NCBI GenBank assembly: GCA_902806295.1
Contig: CADCWB010000190.1
Location: 1 to 7,109, forward strand
Direction: 5' to 3'
Length of the DNA stretch: 7,109 nt
DNA from: an uncultured Sphingomonas sp.
GTDB taxonomy: Bacteria > Pseudomonadota > Alphaproteobacteria > Sphingomonadales > Sphingomonadaceae
The notes under the pieces: generated by a model
What the model saw: only the letters and a program-made list of their open reading frames with translations
Database searches by the model: none
Told to the model about the DNA's origin: nothing
Shown here: positions 6,323-7,109 of the stretch, in pieces
How the letters are laid out: each line of letters opens with the position of its first letter
Numbering within the stretch: the first letter of the stretch is position 1
Translations under genes and position numbers: made by a program

Positions 6323-6347
6323 AACGCGCGTAACCGCCCGCCGTTGC
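6323..6347 (-). promoter_or_regulatory. Candidate EcfG (general stress sigma factor) promoter
   Basis: On the minus strand GCAAC (6347-6343) is followed by exactly 16 nt and then CGTT (6326-6323). The EcfG consensus in alphaproteobacteria is GGAAC-N16/17-CGTT, so this matches with one mismatch in the -35. Transcription would start near 6316, giving a leader of roughly 36 nt with AAGGGAG before the GTG start of the Ser/Gly-rich protein. The position, strand and spacing all fit. A single near-match remains unproven. Confidence 0.5.
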
Positions 6348-6401
6348 AGTATTTCTCGCCAGGGAGAGATCCAGCCACGACGGGCGGCACCCACACTTCG
6401 C

Positions 6402-6881
6402 TTACAGTTGGCCCAGCATGGCTTCGGCGCTCGAGGCCTGGTATTCGCCCGGCGCTTCAACGTTGAGCTGTTCCACCACACCGTTGTTGACGATCATGGA
6501 ATAGCGTTGCGAGCGCGTGCCCATGCCGAATTTGCTGCCGTCCATGGTGAGCCCGAGAGCCTCGGCCAACTGGCCATTGCCGTCCGCCAGCATGGTGATG
6601 TTCTCGCTTCCCGCGTCGCGGTTCCAGGCGCTCATCACGAAAGCATCGTTGACACTGGTGCAGGCGATCTCATCCACGCCCTTGCTCGTCAGCTCCTCGG
6701 CCTTGTCGACGTAGGAGGGCAGGTGCCTGGCCGAGCAGGTCGGCGTGTAGGCACCGGGAACGGCGAACAATGCGATCTTCTTGCCGCCAAAATACTCAGC
6801 GGTACTGGTCGGCCGCGGCCCTTCGCTGGTGGCGATAGTCAGCGGAACGTCCGGCAGCTTGTCGCCGACTTGAATGGCCAT
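6402..6881 (-). CDS. Prx5-type peroxiredoxin
   Basis: A 159-residue cytoplasmic peroxiredoxin of the Prx5 / type II class, which reduces hydrogen peroxide and alkyl hydroperoxides using thiol donors such as thioredoxin, glutaredoxin or glutathione. The active-site loop is VPGAYTPTCSARHLP (41-55) with peroxidatic Cys49 and Thr46; Arg126 in TRSQRYS is the usual conserved arginine. A second cysteine, Cys74 in DEIACTSVNDAFV, is where Prx5/PrxII proteins carry their resolving-type cysteine. The length is typical and the C-terminal half (LADGNGQLAEALGL) is intact. The start at 6881-6879 is preferred because the protein begins MAIQVGDKLPD as family members do, and AGGGAG lies 7 nt upstream. Longer in-frame starts would add unrelated residues. 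It diverges from the YqgE gene across 103 bp and is followed after 122 bp by the Ser/Gly-rich protein gene. No clear terminator is seen after it. Confidence 0.96.
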   Translation of the reverse strand: MAIQVGDKLPDVPLTIATSEGPRPTSTAEYFGGKKIALFAVPGAYTPTCSARHLPSYVDKAEELTSKGVDEIACTSVNDAFVMSAWNRDAGSENITMLADGNGQLAEALGLTMDGSKFGMGTRSQRYSMIVNNGVVEQLNVEAPGEYQASSAEAMLGQL

Positions 6882-6913
6882 GTGATGTCTCCCTCGAATA
6901 TTGGTCCGTTCGC

Positions 6914-6942
6914 CCGATAGGAGCCGGTGCTCGTGCCAGCAA
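6914..6942 (-). promoter_or_regulatory. Weak housekeeping-type promoter candidate for the peroxiredoxin
   Basis: In the 103 bp between the divergent peroxiredoxin and YqgE genes, the minus strand reads TTGCTG (6942-6937), 17 nt, TATCGG (6919-6914). Each hexamer matches three of six bases of the sigma-70 consensus, and the spacing is ideal. The start site would fall near 6907, about 26 nt before the ATG. No other element stands out in this spacer, and no EcfG-like pair is seen here on either strand. Confidence 0.2.
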
Positions 6943-6984
6943 GGGTTGCGAGGCCGGCCCACAACGGGGCAAAGAACCAAGACG

Positions 6985-7109
6985 ATGGACGCTCCTCCCT
7001 ACCTTTCCGGCAAGCTGCTGCTCGCCATGCCCGGCATGGCCGACCCGCGGTTCGAGCGGGCGGTGATCGCGGTCTGCGTCCATGACGAGAATGGCGCTGT
7101 TGGCATCGG
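6985..7109 (+). CDS. yqgE: YqgE/AlgH-family (UPF0301) protein, 5' part only
   Basis: The first 41 codons are present before the window ends. They read MDAPPYLSGKLLLAMPGMAD (1-20), then PRFERAVIAVCVHDENGAVG (21-40) and Ile41. This is the hallmark N-terminus of UPF0301 / DUF179: a start near GKLLLAMP, the DPxFxRAV segment, and a H-x5-G-A-x-G turn. The family is widespread and its biochemical role is unsettled; AlgH was named for an effect on alginate regulation in Pseudomonas. The ATG at 6985 fits the family N-terminus, though the upstream sequence (GGGGCAAAG) is only a weak ribosome-binding site. The gene diverges from the peroxiredoxin, which is compatible with shared regulation but does not show it. 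Confidence 0.9.
   Translation, partial: MDAPPYLSGKLLLAMPGMADPRFERAVIAVCVHDENGAVGI

Noticed and set aside
6334..6387. CCGCCCG (6334-6340) and CGGGCGG (6381-6387) inverted repeat as a terminator after the peroxiredoxin
   Set aside because: Only 7 bp pair across a 40 nt loop, one arm lies inside the candidate EcfG promoter spacer, and no U-tract follows.
1..7109. A defence system, prophage, CRISPR array or biosynthetic cluster
   Set aside because: None of the genes matches defence, phage, transposase or cluster-type enzymes, and no regularly spaced repeats are present; the content is ordinary chromosomal.

Overview
The window looks like ordinary chromosomal DNA of a GC-rich alphaproteobacterium, most likely a sphingomonad. 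This is inferred from the gene families (an M2/ACE-type lipoprotein peptidase, a GFA protein, a C-terminally extended SDR), from a candidate EcfG-type stress promoter, and from a dispersed-repeat-like element whose pattern I associate with sphingomonads. No rRNA, tRNA, insertion sequence or CRISPR array is visible.

Layout. A sulfotransferase-like P-loop gene runs leftwards off the left edge (946 to 1, minus strand). It is divergent, across a 51 bp spacer, from three plus-strand genes: a GFA-family zinc protein (998-1450), an alpha/beta hydrolase (GTG start at 1591, to 2346) and an M2 peptidyl-dipeptidase lipoprotein (2413-4269). A 145 bp imperfect-palindromic element (4278-4422) fills the gap between this plus-strand block and a convergent minus-strand block. 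In transcription order the minus-strand block is a Prx5-type peroxiredoxin (6881-6402), a Ser/Gly-rich one-helix membrane protein (6279-5581) and an extended short-chain dehydrogenase (5510-4434). At the right edge the first 41 codons of a YqgE/AlgH-family gene (from 6985, plus strand) diverge from the peroxiredoxin. Both edge genes are incomplete.

How the genes relate. The minus-strand block suggests a stress or envelope theme. The low-complexity membrane protein is preceded by GCAAC-N16-CGTT, one base from the alphaproteobacterial EcfG consensus, and lies between a peroxiredoxin and an oxidoreductase. A perfect 10 bp hairpin with a UUCG loop separates it from the SDR and is a likely terminator or processing site. 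The plus-strand genes do not form an obvious pathway; they look like separate housekeeping or catabolic genes.

I found no new multi-gene system. The most worthwhile observations are the candidate EcfG promoter with its unusual Ser/Gly-rich product, the structured repeat between the convergent genes, the SDR with glycine at the usual tetrad-Asn position and a membrane-like tail, and a 35-codon reading frame that overlaps the hydrolase start.
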